Part shown: piece after piece, positions 34,334 to 43,518 of the stretch
Position numbering within the stretch: position 1 is the first letter of the stretch
Layout: every line of letters starts with the position of its first letter
Assembly (NCBI GenBank): GCA_964654285.1
Contig: CAZZJC010000014.1
Coordinates: forward strand, 1 to 64,000
Length of the DNA stretch: 64,000 nt
Reading direction: 5' to 3'
Source of the DNA: BJHQ01 sp964654285
GTDB taxonomy: Bacteria > Planctomycetota > UBA11346
Notes under the pieces: generated by a model
Databases searched by the model: none
What the model was told of the DNA's origin: nothing
Seen by the model: only the letters and a program-made list of their open reading frames with translations
Position numbers and translations under genes: made by a program

Positions 34334-35895
34334 TGCTGCCTGCACCGACCGGCCTGAAGCTGCTCGGCATCGCCATCGGCATTGCCACCGTCACCGCGTC
34401 CATCCTGGGTTGCGGCGGCGGCGGTCAGGGCAAGCCGGCCGGCGACGACCCGACCGTGCTCGCGCGCTACCGCGTCGAGCGCGGCGATCTCGACATCACC
34501 ATCACCGAGAACGGCCAGCTCAAGTCGGCCAAGCCGGTGCTGATCACGGTGCGCGAATCCGGCAAGGTGCTGTGGGTGGTGAAGGAGGGAGTCACCGTCG
34601 CCAAGGGCGACAAGCTGATCGAACTCGAGAACCGCGATCTCACCAACCAGAACGAGCAGGCCGGACTGGATCTGGAGAACGTCAAGCGCGCCTTCGCCAA
34701 CGCCGAGGCGGAAAAGCAGCTGTATGACCTGGAGGCCGACAAGCTGGTCAAGGACGCCGACCGCGCCCTGATCGTCGCGAAGATGAACCTGGAGCAGTAC
34801 CGCGACGGCAAGGCGCCCTTGCGCGAGGAGGAGCTGATCCTCGACGGCAAGCGCGCGGCGGTCGACCGCGACGACGCCAAGGACAAGGCCGAGCGCATGC
34901 CGGCGCTGCTCGCCAAGGGCTTCGTCACCGCGGTCGAGTCGCGCGCCGCCACCATCGACGCCGAGCAGAAGGAGGCCGCCGCGCGCCGGAAGGTGCGCGA
35001 ACTCGAGATCTTCCGCACCTTCGAGCGGCCGCAGGAGCTCGCCAAGCTGGAAGGTGAGGTCACCGCGGCCGAACTGGCGCGCAAGCGGGTCGAGCAGCAG
35101 GTCGCCGCGACGCGGGGCCAGAAGGATGGCGAGTTCGTGCGCCAGCGCTCGCTCCTCGAACGGCAGAAGCGCCTGGTCGCGGACTTCGCCGATCGCCTGG
35201 CCAGGCTGGTGGTGATCGCGCCCAGCGATGGTCTGGTGGTTTTCGGCAACCCGAACCAGCGCTGGAACCAGATCACGCTCGACATCGGCACCGACATCAA
35301 CCGCAACGCCACCCTGATGGAGCTGCCCGATCTCAACGCGATGGTGGCCGAGGTCGGGGTGAACGAGACCAACATCAACCGGGTCGCGGTCGACCAGCCG
35401 GTGACCATCACCATCGAGGGTCTGGGCGGCAAGGCCTTCCCGGGCAGGGTCAGCCGCATCAACGCCACCGCGCAGCAGCAGAACTGGTGGGGTGACGAGG
35501 TGAAGAAGTACGACACCACGATCGAGCTGAACGCCCCGGCCGGCACCAAGTTCAAACCCGGCATGAGCGTGAAGGCGCAGATCCTGCTCGCCCGCCTGCC
35601 CAAGGTGCTGCATGTGCCGGTGAATGCGGTGACCACCCGCGCCGGCGTCTCGACGGTGTGGATCGCCGGCCCAGGGGATCAGCCGCAGCGGCACCAGGTG
35701 ACGCTCGGTCAGGCGGGGACGGAGCGGGTCGAGGTGCGCGAAGGCCTGAACGAGGGCGACACCGTCCTGGTGCTGTCGGTGGAACCGTCGACCCCGGTCT
35801 CTTCGGTGCCGGCGGTGCCGGGTGGTGCGAAACCCGATGCCGCCTCCACTCCGGTCAAAGCGGTGGCGGATCCGGCAGGCGGCGCGGGCAAATGA
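34330..35895 (+). CDS. HlyD-type periplasmic adaptor, possible lipoprotein
   Basis: This 521-residue membrane-fusion protein has an N-terminal hydrophobic segment ending in a lipobox-like S-I-L-G-C (Cys28) and a Gly-rich start. It has a split lipoyl half-motif, a long coiled coil (about residues 105-280) and beta-barrel elements. It bridges the TolC-like protein and the inner-membrane permease. ATGA overlaps join it to both neighbours. The lipid anchor is inferred from the motif only. Confidence 0.85.
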   Translation: MMLPAPTGLKLLGIAIGIATVTASILGCGGGGQGKPAGDDPTVLARYRVERGDLDITITENGQLKSAKPVLITVRESGKVLWVVKEGVTVAKGDKLIELENRDLTNQNEQAGLDLENVKRAFANAEAEKQLYDLEADKLVKDADRALIVAKMNLEQYRDGKAPLREEELILDGKRAAVDRDDAKDKAERMPALLAKGFVTAVESRAATIDAEQKEAAARRKVRELEIFRTFERPQELAKLEGEVTAAELARKRVEQQVAATRGQKDGEFVRQRSLLERQKRLVADFADRLARLVVIAPSDGLVVFGNPNQRWNQITLDIGTDINRNATLMELPDLNAMVAEVGVNETNINRVAVDQPVTITIEGLGGKAFPGRVSRINATAQQQNWWGDEVKKYDTTIELNAPAGTKFKPGMSVKAQILLARLPKVLHVPVNAVTTRAGVSTVWIAGPGDQPQRHQVTLGQAGTERVEVREGLNEGDTVLVLSVEPSTPVSSVPAVPGGAKPDAASTPVKAVADPAGGAGK

Positions 35896-36611
35896 CCGAC
35901 GCGCTGGTGCGATTGCGCGGCATCCACCGCACCTACCAGGTGGAGGGCGGCAAGCCGGTGACGGTGCTCAAGGGCGTCGACCTCGACATCGCGCGGGGGG
36001 AATTCGTCGCGCTGATGGGGCCGTCGGGTTCGGGCAAGACCACCCTGCTGCATGTCATCGGCGGCCTCGACCGGCCCAACGCCGGCAGCTACCATCTCGA
36101 CGGCCAGGAGGTCGCCGGCCTGAGCGACAACGCCCTGTCGCGCCTGCGCGGCGGCAGGATCGGCTTCGTCTTCCAGTTCTTCAACCTGATCCCGCAACTC
36201 GATGTGGTCGACAACGTCGCCCTGCCGCTGCTCTACCTGGGCGTCGGCGGGGGTGAACGCCGGCGTCGCGCCGCCGCCGCGCTCACCCGGGTCGGGTTGG
36301 GACATCGCCTCGACCATCGCCCGAACCAGCTTTCCGGTGGTGAAATGCAGCGCGCCGCCATCGCCCGCGCCCTGGTGTCCGAACCGTTGCTGCTGGTCGG
36401 TGACGAGCCCACGGGGAACCTCGATTCACGCACCGGAACCGAGATCCTGGCCCTGTTCGCCGAACTGCACCGCCAGGGCCTGACCATCATCCTGGTCACC
36501 CACGATGCCAACGTCGGGGCGAAGGCCCAGCGCCTGGTGCGGATGCAGGATGGGGTCCTGGTGCGGGGCGAGGCCGTTCCGCAGACGGTCGCCCAGGCGG
36601 TGGCGCCATGA
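35892..36611 (+). CDS. LolD/MacB-type ABC transporter ATPase
   Basis: This 239-residue ATPase has Walker A (GPSGSGKTT, about residue 43), the signature LSGGEMQR, Walker B (LLLVGDEP) and the switch His in T-H-D. Its subfamily matches LolD/MacB ATPases. It overlaps both neighbours by ATGA. It would power the MacB-like permease; whether it also drives the two ABC-2-like permeases downstream is unclear. Confidence 0.93.
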   Translation: MTDALVRLRGIHRTYQVEGGKPVTVLKGVDLDIARGEFVALMGPSGSGKTTLLHVIGGLDRPNAGSYHLDGQEVAGLSDNALSRLRGGRIGFVFQFFNLIPQLDVVDNVALPLLYLGVGGGERRRRAAAALTRVGLGHRLDHRPNQLSGGEMQRAAIARALVSEPLLLVGDEPTGNLDSRTGTEILALFAELHRQGLTIILVTHDANVGAKAQRLVRMQDGVLVRGEAVPQTVAQAVAP

Positions 36612-37879
36612 ACTGGCTCCGCCTCGCGTTCATGGCCCTGGCCAACCTCGGCCACCACAAGCTGCGTTCGGCGCTGACCATGCTCGGCATGGTCTTCGGG
36701 GTCGGCGCGGTGGTGGCGATGCTCGCGATCTCGGAAGGCGCCCGCATCCAGGCGCTGGAGAACATCCGCGGCATGGGGCTCGACAACGTGCTGCTGAAAA
36801 GCCGCCAGCCGTCGGCCACGGCCAACGCCAACAACGACGGCAAGTCCAAGTACATCCTGCGCTATGGCCTGACCTTCGCCGACCGCGCCCTGATGCGAAA
36901 GGTGCTGCCCGACCTGGAGGGCACGGTGTCGCTGCGCGAGGAGCGCAAGAAGGTCTGGGACGGCGACCGCCGCATCGAGGCTCGGGTGATCTCGACCGAA
37001 CCCGCGTTCGGCTCCGCCGCCGGATTGCGGATCGCACGCGGGCGCTGGATCTGCGACCTCGACCAGGAGTCCCATCTCGGGGTCGCGGTGGTCGGGGCGG
37101 CGGTCGCGCACGACCTCGGGAATCTCCAGGATCCGCTCGGGTGCGAGGTGCGGATCAACGACAGCTGGTGGACCATCGTCGGCGTGCTCGCCCCGGCGCG
37201 CACCTCGGGGTCCGCCGGCGGGTTGTCGGGTGACGAGGTCGACCGCGCCATCTTCCTGCCCGACGCGGCGTCGTTGTCGCGTTATGGCACGGTGAACTTC
37301 ATCGTCGAATCGGGCTCGCGCCAGTCGACCCAGGTCGATCTCACCCAGCTCACCCTGCGCTTCGCCCCCGGCAGCGATGTCGCGCGGCGGGGCGAACTCG
37401 TGCGGCGGATCCTCAACCGCGACAAGCCGCGCGCCGATGTCGAGGTGGTGGTGCCGGTGGAACTCCTGGAGAACCAGCGCCGCACCCAGCGCATCTTCGC
37501 GGTGGTGATGGCCTCGATCGCCTCGATCTCGCTCCTGGTCGGCGGCATCGGCATCATGAACATCATGCTCGCGACGATCCTCGAACGCACCCGCGAGATC
37601 GGCATCCGCCGCGCCGTGGGCGCGCGCAGGAGCGACATCCTGGCCCAGTTCCTGGTCGAGACCGTGGTGCTGTGCCTGGTCGGCGGCGGCATCGGCCTCG
37701 GGCTGGGCCTCGGCGGCGCCTGGCTGGTCAGCGCGGTCGCCGGCATGCCGGCGGTCGTCACCGCCTGGTCGATCATCCTGTCGATCGGCATCTGCGTCCT
37801 GGTCGGCGTGGTCTTCGGCCTCTACCCCGCGATCAAGGCCGCGCGCATGCAGCCGGTCGAGGCGCTGCGCCACGCGTGA
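36608..37879 (+). CDS. MacB/FtsX-family ABC permease
   Basis: This 423-residue permease has an N-terminal helix, a large extracytoplasmic MacB-PCD domain, and a C-terminal FtsX domain with three helices (SISLLVGGIGIMNIMLATI, REIGIRRAVGARRSDILAQF). Together with the ATPase, HlyD and TolC proteins it makes a complete tripartite MacAB-TolC-like exporter. The cargo is unknown: peptides, lipoproteins or macrolide-like compounds are all possible. Confidence 0.92.
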   Translation: MNWLRLAFMALANLGHHKLRSALTMLGMVFGVGAVVAMLAISEGARIQALENIRGMGLDNVLLKSRQPSATANANNDGKSKYILRYGLTFADRALMRKVLPDLEGTVSLREERKKVWDGDRRIEARVISTEPAFGSAAGLRIARGRWICDLDQESHLGVAVVGAAVAHDLGNLQDPLGCEVRINDSWWTIVGVLAPARTSGSAGGLSGDEVDRAIFLPDAASLSRYGTVNFIVESGSRQSTQVDLTQLTLRFAPGSDVARRGELVRRILNRDKPRADVEVVVPVELLENQRRTQRIFAVVMASIASISLLVGGIGIMNIMLATILERTREIGIRRAVGARRSDILAQFLVETVVLCLVGGGIGLGLGLGGAWLVSAVAGMPAVVTAWSIILSIGICVLVGVVFGLYPAIKAARMQPVEALRHA

Positions 37880-37967
37880 CCGGCGTGCGCGGCCAGCCGG
37901 TCGCGCCGGGTGGAGTGCCGTGCCTCATGGGGTGGAGCCGCGCGACGCGGCGGCTAACCTGCCCGGT

Positions 37968-39647
37968 ATGCCCGATCCTGCGTGCGAGGACCGCCACCCC
38001 GCCCCGGTGACGGCGGCCTGGTGGCGGATGGGGCGTACCCTGCGCAACACCGTGGCCGCCGTGTTCGTGCGCGAACCGGTGCGCGGGATCTCGGTCGCGG
38101 TGGTGATCCTGGTGGTGTGGATGGTGATCGGCGGTCTGGTCTGGGGCATGCTGGATTTCCTCGGACGGCCGTCCTACGTGGCGCTCAAGCCGCGCCTGGT
38201 CGAGGCGCTGCTCGGCCTCTTCTTCTTCACCCTGTCGGTGCTGGTCATCGCCTCCGACACGGTGCTGGTGTGGGCGGCGCTGTTCCGTTCACGTACCGCG
38301 CTCTTCCACGCGACCCTGCCCTGGGACGACCGCCGGCTGTTCTGGGTCGGCGCGGTCGACGGCGGCCTGCTTGCGGGCTGGGCGGTGCTGATGCTGGTCG
38401 CGCCGCTGGTCGGGGTGCTTGCGACCGAGGCGGCGCGACCGGTCTGGTTCGTGCCCCTGGCGGTGGCGGGCCTGCTGGCGTTCGTCGCCTGCTGCCTGGC
38501 CGCCGGGGCGCTCGGGGCGCTGATCCTGGCGCGGCTGATCCCGCTGCTCAGGCGCGGGCTGCGCGGGCTGATCGCGCTGATGGGGATCACGCTGGTGGTC
38601 GTGGTGGTGTACGGCCTCGGCGTGCTCAACACCCAGGGCTCGCCGGCGAACTTCCTCACCGAGATCATCGGCCGGCTGTCGTTCGCCGAGAATCCCTGGC
38701 TGCCCTCGTGGTGGGCGTGCGAGGTCGTCACCGGCGCGATGCGCGGCCGCTGGCAGCAGGCGGGGTGGAATCTCGGCCTGCTGCTCGGCACCGCGGCGGC
38801 GTTGGCGGTCATCGCCGAGGCGATCGCCGGCCGCCGCCTGCGCCGCGACCTGGACGCGATCAGCGGTCGTCCCGACCACGCCAGCGGAACCAGGACCCGG
38901 CGCTGGCGCCTGCTCCCGTTCTTCGCCCCCGACACCGCGATCCTGGTCGCCAAGGACGTGCGGCTGTTCCTGCGCGATCCGGCCCAGCTCTTCCAGGTCA
39001 CCGCCTTCGTCGGCATGCTGACCTTCTATCTGCTCATGCTGCCGCGCCTGGGCAGCTCCTTCCGCTTCGACGACTTCTGGAAGCCGGTCGTGTCGGCCTT
39101 CAACCTCATCGCCATCGGCATGGCCCTGGCCACCTTCACCGGCCGCTTCGTCTTCCCCCTGCCCAGCCTGGAGGGCCGCCGCCTGTGGGTGCTCGGCCTC
39201 GCCCCGTTCCCGCGCCGGACCATCATCAGCGCCAAGTTCGCCTTCGCCCTGGTGTTCGGCATCCCGGTCGGGGCCGCGCTCGCCGCGCTGTCGGGATTCA
39301 TGCTCGGTTTGGCCCCGGGCATGATCGCCTTCCAGGCCCTGGTGGTCGCGTGCCTCGCCACCGGCCTGGCCGCGTCGTCGCTCGGCCTCGGGGCGCTGCA
39401 CGGCGACTACGCGGCCGACGATCCCGCCCGGCTGGTCGCCGGCCTTGGCGGCACGCTCAACCTGATGGCGAGCCTGATCCTGTCCGCCCTGCTCCTGGGC
39501 GCCGCTGCGCTGCCGATCGTCGTCCCCGGCATCATCTGGCTCGATCTCGCCGCCCTGGGCTGGGTGCTGGCGGTCACCACGGCGTGGACCTGGGTTTTCC
39601 TCCGCCTGGCGTGGCGCCGCTTCGACCGCGCCGGGGATGCGCTCTGA
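37968..39647 (+). CDS. large multi-pass ABC-2-like exporter permease
   Basis: This 559-residue protein has about 12 predicted transmembrane helices and no ATPase motif. Its character (W-x-x-L-x-x-K-D-V-R-L-F-L-R-D-P-A-Q) matches putative ABC-2-type exporter permeases. It begins 89 bases after the MacB-like gene and is followed by a second permease at 39716. A dedicated ATPase is not obvious in the window. Confidence 0.72.
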   Translation: MPDPACEDRHPAPVTAAWWRMGRTLRNTVAAVFVREPVRGISVAVVILVVWMVIGGLVWGMLDFLGRPSYVALKPRLVEALLGLFFFTLSVLVIASDTVLVWAALFRSRTALFHATLPWDDRRLFWVGAVDGGLLAGWAVLMLVAPLVGVLATEAARPVWFVPLAVAGLLAFVACCLAAGALGALILARLIPLLRRGLRGLIALMGITLVVVVVYGLGVLNTQGSPANFLTEIIGRLSFAENPWLPSWWACEVVTGAMRGRWQQAGWNLGLLLGTAAALAVIAEAIAGRRLRRDLDAISGRPDHASGTRTRRWRLLPFFAPDTAILVAKDVRLFLRDPAQLFQVTAFVGMLTFYLLMLPRLGSSFRFDDFWKPVVSAFNLIAIGMALATFTGRFVFPLPSLEGRRLWVLGLAPFPRRTIISAKFAFALVFGIPVGAALAALSGFMLGLAPGMIAFQALVVACLATGLAASSLGLGALHGDYAADDPARLVAGLGGTLNLMASLILSALLLGAAALPIVVPGIIWLDLAALGWVLAVTTAWTWVFLRLAWRRFDRAGDAL

Positions 39648-39715
39648 TCCCGCGGCCTGGCCGGCACGCTGCCCCTTGAGCGGACCAGTCCCCACCGCTC
39701 TGATCCGCCATCCCC

Positions 39716-40498
39716 ATGGTCACCGTCGCCATCGCCCGCATGACCGTGGCCGACTCGCTGCGCCAGCCGGCGACCTGGCTGGCGACCGCCATCGCGGTGG
39801 TGCTGGTCGGCCTGAGCTGGCTCTTCGGGATGTTCAACTTCGACGACCAGGACCGCCTGCGCATGCTCGCGACCGCCGGCGTCGCGGTGGCGGTGATCAA
39901 CGGCCTGTTCCTCGCCGTGACCGGCGCGGCGGCGGCGGTGCACGATGAGCTCGCCGACCGCACCGCCCTGACCCTGTTCGCCAAGCCGGTGCCGCGCGGG
40001 GAATTCCTCGCCGGCAAGGCGATCGGGATCTGGCTCACGGTGGTGGCCGCGTCGCTGGTGGTGCTGGCGGCCCACATCGGCGGCCTGTGGCTCGCCCAGT
40101 CCACCGGGTTCGAGCTCGATCACGAGGGGCATCACCATGGCGGTGAAAGCAATCTCACCGTGCCCTGGACGGCGGTGCTCGCCGCCCACGCCCTCGGGCT
40201 GTGCCATTCCGCCACCCTGGTCGCGATCGCCTCGGTGCTCGCCCTGCGCTTCGCCCTGGTCACCAACATCCTCGTCTGCTTCGGGATCTTCCTCGGCGGA
40301 CACCTGCTGGCGGGCGCCGGCCTGACCGGCGCCGGGGTGATTCCGGCCCTGGCGGCGTTCAACCTCGACGACGCGATCCAGCTCGGCACGGGGGTGTCCG
40401 GACAATACCTTGCGCTCACGGGGCTTTACACGGCACTATTCTCCACAGGCTGGGTGCTCGTGGGGGCAGCCCTGCTCGACCGTCAAGACATCCGCTGA
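39716..40498 (+). CDS. ABC-2-family membrane permease
   Basis: This 260-residue protein has about six predicted helices. Its central segment ADRTALTLFAKPVPRGEFLAGKAIG matches the ABC-2 (Nos-Y-type) membrane family, and a His-rich loop (DHEGHHHGGES) follows the third helix and might bind metal. It is 69 bases after the large permease. The two likely form one transporter with an unknown ATPase. Confidence 0.75.
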   Translation: MVTVAIARMTVADSLRQPATWLATAIAVVLVGLSWLFGMFNFDDQDRLRMLATAGVAVAVINGLFLAVTGAAAAVHDELADRTALTLFAKPVPRGEFLAGKAIGIWLTVVAASLVVLAAHIGGLWLAQSTGFELDHEGHHHGGESNLTVPWTAVLAAHALGLCHSATLVAIASVLALRFALVTNILVCFGIFLGGHLLAGAGLTGAGVIPALAAFNLDDAIQLGTGVSGQYLALTGLYTALFSTGWVLVGAALLDRQDIR

Positions 40499-40512
40499 CC
40501 TGAGGTTCCCGC

Positions 40513-41244
40513 GTGCGCTACGCCCTGCTCGGCGACATCCACGGCAACACCGAAGCCCTGACCACGGTGCTCGACCGGATCAGGACGCAGTCGATCGACA
40601 AGATCATCTGCCTCGGCGACATCGTCGGCTACGGTGCGGAACCCCGCGAATGCCTGAAGCTCATCCGCGACCTGGGCTGCGACACCATCGCCGGCAACCA
40701 CGACTGGGCTGCGGTGGGCAAGATCCCGATCGACGCCTTCAACGCCTATGCCAAGGCCGCCGCGTTGTGGACGCGCGAGCAGCTGACCCAGGAGGAGAAG
40801 GACTGGCTCGCCAACCTGCCGCTCACCCTCAAGTACGACCACTGCGCGGTGGCGCACGGCACCTTCCACATCCCCGAGGCCTTCAACTACATCCAGACCG
40901 TGTTCGATGCGCAGCAGTCCTTCGAAGCCCTGCGCGCGCTGGGATCCAAGCTCGGCTTCCTCGGCCACAGCCACGTCCCGGTCGGCTTCTTCGACACCGA
41001 CCCGATCACCTACACCCTCGATCCCGAGATGCCGGTCGATGATGAGCTGTCGATCATCATCAACGCCGGCAGCGTCGGCCAGCCGCGCGACGAGAACAAC
41101 CGCGCCAGCTACGCGATCTTCGACAGCGAGACCAAGCAGGTCTCGATCAACCGCTGCGAATACGACATCGACGCCGCCGCCAACAAGATACGCGGCGTCG
41201 GTCTGCCCGAGATCCTCGCCGCGCGGTTGTACCAGGGCAAATAG
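40513..41244 (+). CDS. metallophosphoesterase, YfcE/MJ0936-type
   Basis: This 243-residue protein starts at GTG 15 bases after the ABC-2 gene. Motifs are G-D-I-H-G-N, G-D-I-V-G-Y-G-A-E-P, G-N-H-D-W and G-H-S-H, which together bind two metals. Such calcineurin-like phosphatases hydrolyse phosphodiesters, nucleotides or phosphoproteins. It ends convergently with the PQQ gene. Substrate unknown. Confidence 0.9.
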   Translation: MRYALLGDIHGNTEALTTVLDRIRTQSIDKIICLGDIVGYGAEPRECLKLIRDLGCDTIAGNHDWAAVGKIPIDAFNAYAKAAALWTREQLTQEEKDWLANLPLTLKYDHCAVAHGTFHIPEAFNYIQTVFDAQQSFEALRALGSKLGFLGHSHVPVGFFDTDPITYTLDPEMPVDDELSIIINAGSVGQPRDENNRASYAIFDSETKQVSINRCEYDIDAAANKIRGVGLPEILAARLYQGK

Positions 41245-41272
41245 CAGCGATTCCGCGCAAGCCGAGGGCGCC

Positions 41273-42526
41273 TCAGCGCCAGCGCCAGGCGGTGACGCCT
41301 GCCAGGTCGCGGATGAGGATCAGATCGCCGACCACCGCCAGATGCGCCCAGGTGTCGAGGTCGCTCACCTGCGCTTCACCCAGCAGTTCATAGCGTTGGG
41401 GGTTGGCGGCGATCAGCCGCAGATCGCCGCGTTCGCTCAGGGCCAGGATGCGTCCACCCTGGGCGACCAGGCTCAGGTACTCGCTCATCGGCCGGGTCTT
41501 CCAGCGGGTGGTGCCATCGGTCAGGTCGAGACAGGCGAAGCGGCCGCCACGCAGCAGGGCGTAGACGTGGTCGCCGATCCGCACGGCGGTCGACATGTCC
41601 CCCTGGGCGCTGTTCTTCCAGAGGATCCTCACGGGCTGGACCGTGGGGTCGCAGAGGAACGTCCCGCCGAAGGCGCTGATCAGCACCTGATCGCCGCGCA
41701 GGATCGGTGTCGCGATGTTCATCCCGAACATGGTCGGCGCGGGCTGCTTCCACAGCACCGCACCGGTATCAGGCGCCAGGGCGCGCACCTGTTCCCGCCC
41801 GAGCGCGATCACCTGCGGCGTCCCGGCGATGGTCGCCATGGCGGCAGAGGAGAACGCGCCGTTCGCCGACTTGCCGCCGCCGTCATCGACACTGCGCCAG
41901 AGCACGGCACCGGTGCGCGCATCGACCTTGGCCAGGCCGGAACCGGCCTGGACGAACACCGCGCCGTCCAGCACCAGGGGGCTCGAAACGCCGCCGAAAT
42001 CCGGCACCGGCGTCTTGAACTGCTTGGGGAAATCCACGCGCCAGAGTTCCTTGCCGGTGGCCGCGTCGAGGCCGACCAGGACATCGCGCATGCCGAGGAC
42101 GTACAACCGCTCGCCATCGCAGGCCGGGGTCGACCGGATCCAGGATCCGCCGGACGAGCCCATGAACGCGACCTGCATCGCGCCATCCCAGCGGGTCTCC
42201 CAGAGCGGCTTGCCGCTGAGAAGGTCGAACGCCCGCACATGCTCGGTCTTCTCATCCCGCGTCTCGGTGGTGAACACCCGGTCGCCGGCGACGATCGGCC
42301 CGGAATAGCTCGGGCCGAGCTCCTGACGCCAGAGGCGGGTCAGCCGTTCGCGGGTCAAGCCATCCGGCCAGCCGTCGCCCGCCAGCACGGCATCGCGCGC
42401 CGCCCCGCGCCACTGCATCCAGGCGGAGGTCTTCGCTGCGTCTGCGGCCGGGATGCTTCCGGAGGTGGCGAGAAGCGCCAGCAGGATGGAGGTCAGCGAG
42501 GACGCTGAGGGACGAAGTTGCGGCAT
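41273..42526 (-). CDS. PQQ-like beta-propeller, exported
   Basis: This 417-residue protein has a signal peptide (MPQLRPSASSLTSILLALLA) and about seven propeller repeats such as VLVGLDAATGKELWRVDF, LAKVDARTGAVLWRS and VRALAPDTGAVLWKQ. It resembles planctomycete secreted PQQ proteins. The first module starts with W-M-Q-W-R-G. It lies downstream of the sugar ABC permease genes on the same strand with a gap of about 156 bases. Catalysis is not supported by the sequence. Confidence 0.85.
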   Translation of the reverse strand: MPQLRPSASSLTSILLALLATSGSIPAADAAKTSAWMQWRGAARDAVLAGDGWPDGLTRERLTRLWRQELGPSYSGPIVAGDRVFTTETRDEKTEHVRAFDLLSGKPLWETRWDGAMQVAFMGSSGGSWIRSTPACDGERLYVLGMRDVLVGLDAATGKELWRVDFPKQFKTPVPDFGGVSSPLVLDGAVFVQAGSGLAKVDARTGAVLWRSVDDGGGKSANGAFSSAAMATIAGTPQVIALGREQVRALAPDTGAVLWKQPAPTMFGMNIATPILRGDQVLISAFGGTFLCDPTVQPVRILWKNSAQGDMSTAVRIGDHVYALLRGGRFACLDLTDGTTRWKTRPMSEYLSLVAQGGRILALSERGDLRLIAANPQRYELLGEAQVSDLDTWAHLAVVGDLILIRDLAGVTAWRWR

Positions 42527-42682
42527 GGAGGGATTCGGACTCGGTGGTTGGCGTTCTCAGGATCAGAGACGACTCACCCAGGCTCGCAAGGCGATGCGTG
42601 CGATCCCTGAGCAGCCATGGCGCGGCTGATCCCCCGGCGAGCCCGACCAAGGCGCGGGATCGGCTCCGAGGTGCCCGCCGGC

Positions 42683-43516
42683 CTACCCCTTCACCGCCCC
42701 CGCCGTCAGCCCGCTGACGAAGTCGCGTTGCAGGGCGATGAACACCGCCGCGACCGGGATGATGCCGATCAGGGTCGCGGCCATCTGGATGCCGTAGCTC
42801 GACTGGTAGTCGGCGCTGCCGGCCAGGGTCGCGATGCCGACCGGCAGGGGGTAGCTGGCGGTGCGCGAGAGCACGATCTGCGGCCACAGCAGCGCGTTCC
42901 AGGTGCCGGTGAAGGTCAGCAGGGTGTAGGCCCCGATCATCGGGCGGACGCAGGGCACCGCGATGTCCCACCAGGCGCGCAGTTCGCTGCAACCGTCGAT
43001 GCGCGCGGCCTGCAGCATCTCGTCAGGAACCCCGGCGAAGGCGGCGCGGAAGAGGAACATCCCGAACACGCTCACCGCTCCGGGCACGATCAGGGCCCAG
43101 TAGCTGTCGAGCCAGCCGAAGTGGAACATCAGCTCGTAGCTGGCCGGCAGGGTGACCTGGCCGGGCAGGAGCATCACCGCGAGCATCAGCCACATCAGCG
43201 GCCGGCGGCCGAGAAAACGGTGCTTGGCGAGGGCGAAGCCGCCCAGGCACGAGGTCATCACCACCAGCGCGGTGGTGAGGCAGGTCAGGAACAGGCTCGA
43301 CCCCAGCCACGACCACATCGGGTAGTTGCGGAACAGGGTGAGGAAGTTGGCGGTCATGAGCCCCGGCCACTGGCCGGCAGAAGCGGCGGCGAGGGCCTGG
43401 CCGTTGAAGGCGTACCACAGCAGCATCGCGAACGGCACCAGCGCCGCGCCGGCGACCGCGGCGAGGGCGACGTGCAGGGCGAGCACCGGCACGGTTCGCT
43501 GACGTGCGGCGGGCAT
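42683..43516 (-). CDS. sugar ABC transporter permease (MalG type)
   Basis: This 277-residue permease has six predicted helices and the EAA motif (EMLQAARIDGCSELRAWWDIAVPCVRP) that contacts the ATPase. Its C-terminal region ends in a short tail. It follows the MalF-type permease by two bases. No ATPase gene lies in the window, which is common in bacteria that share one MsmK/UgpC-type ATPase among several importers. Confidence 0.93.
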   Translation of the reverse strand: MPAARQRTVPVLALHVALAAVAGAALVPFAMLLWYAFNGQALAAASAGQWPGLMTANFLTLFRNYPMWSWLGSSLFLTCLTTALVVMTSCLGGFALAKHRFLGRRPLMWLMLAVMLLPGQVTLPASYELMFHFGWLDSYWALIVPGAVSVFGMFLFRAAFAGVPDEMLQAARIDGCSELRAWWDIAVPCVRPMIGAYTLLTFTGTWNALLWPQIVLSRTASYPLPVGIATLAGSADYQSSYGIQMAATLIGIIPVAAVFIALQRDFVSGLTAGAVKG

Positions 43517-43518
43517 GC

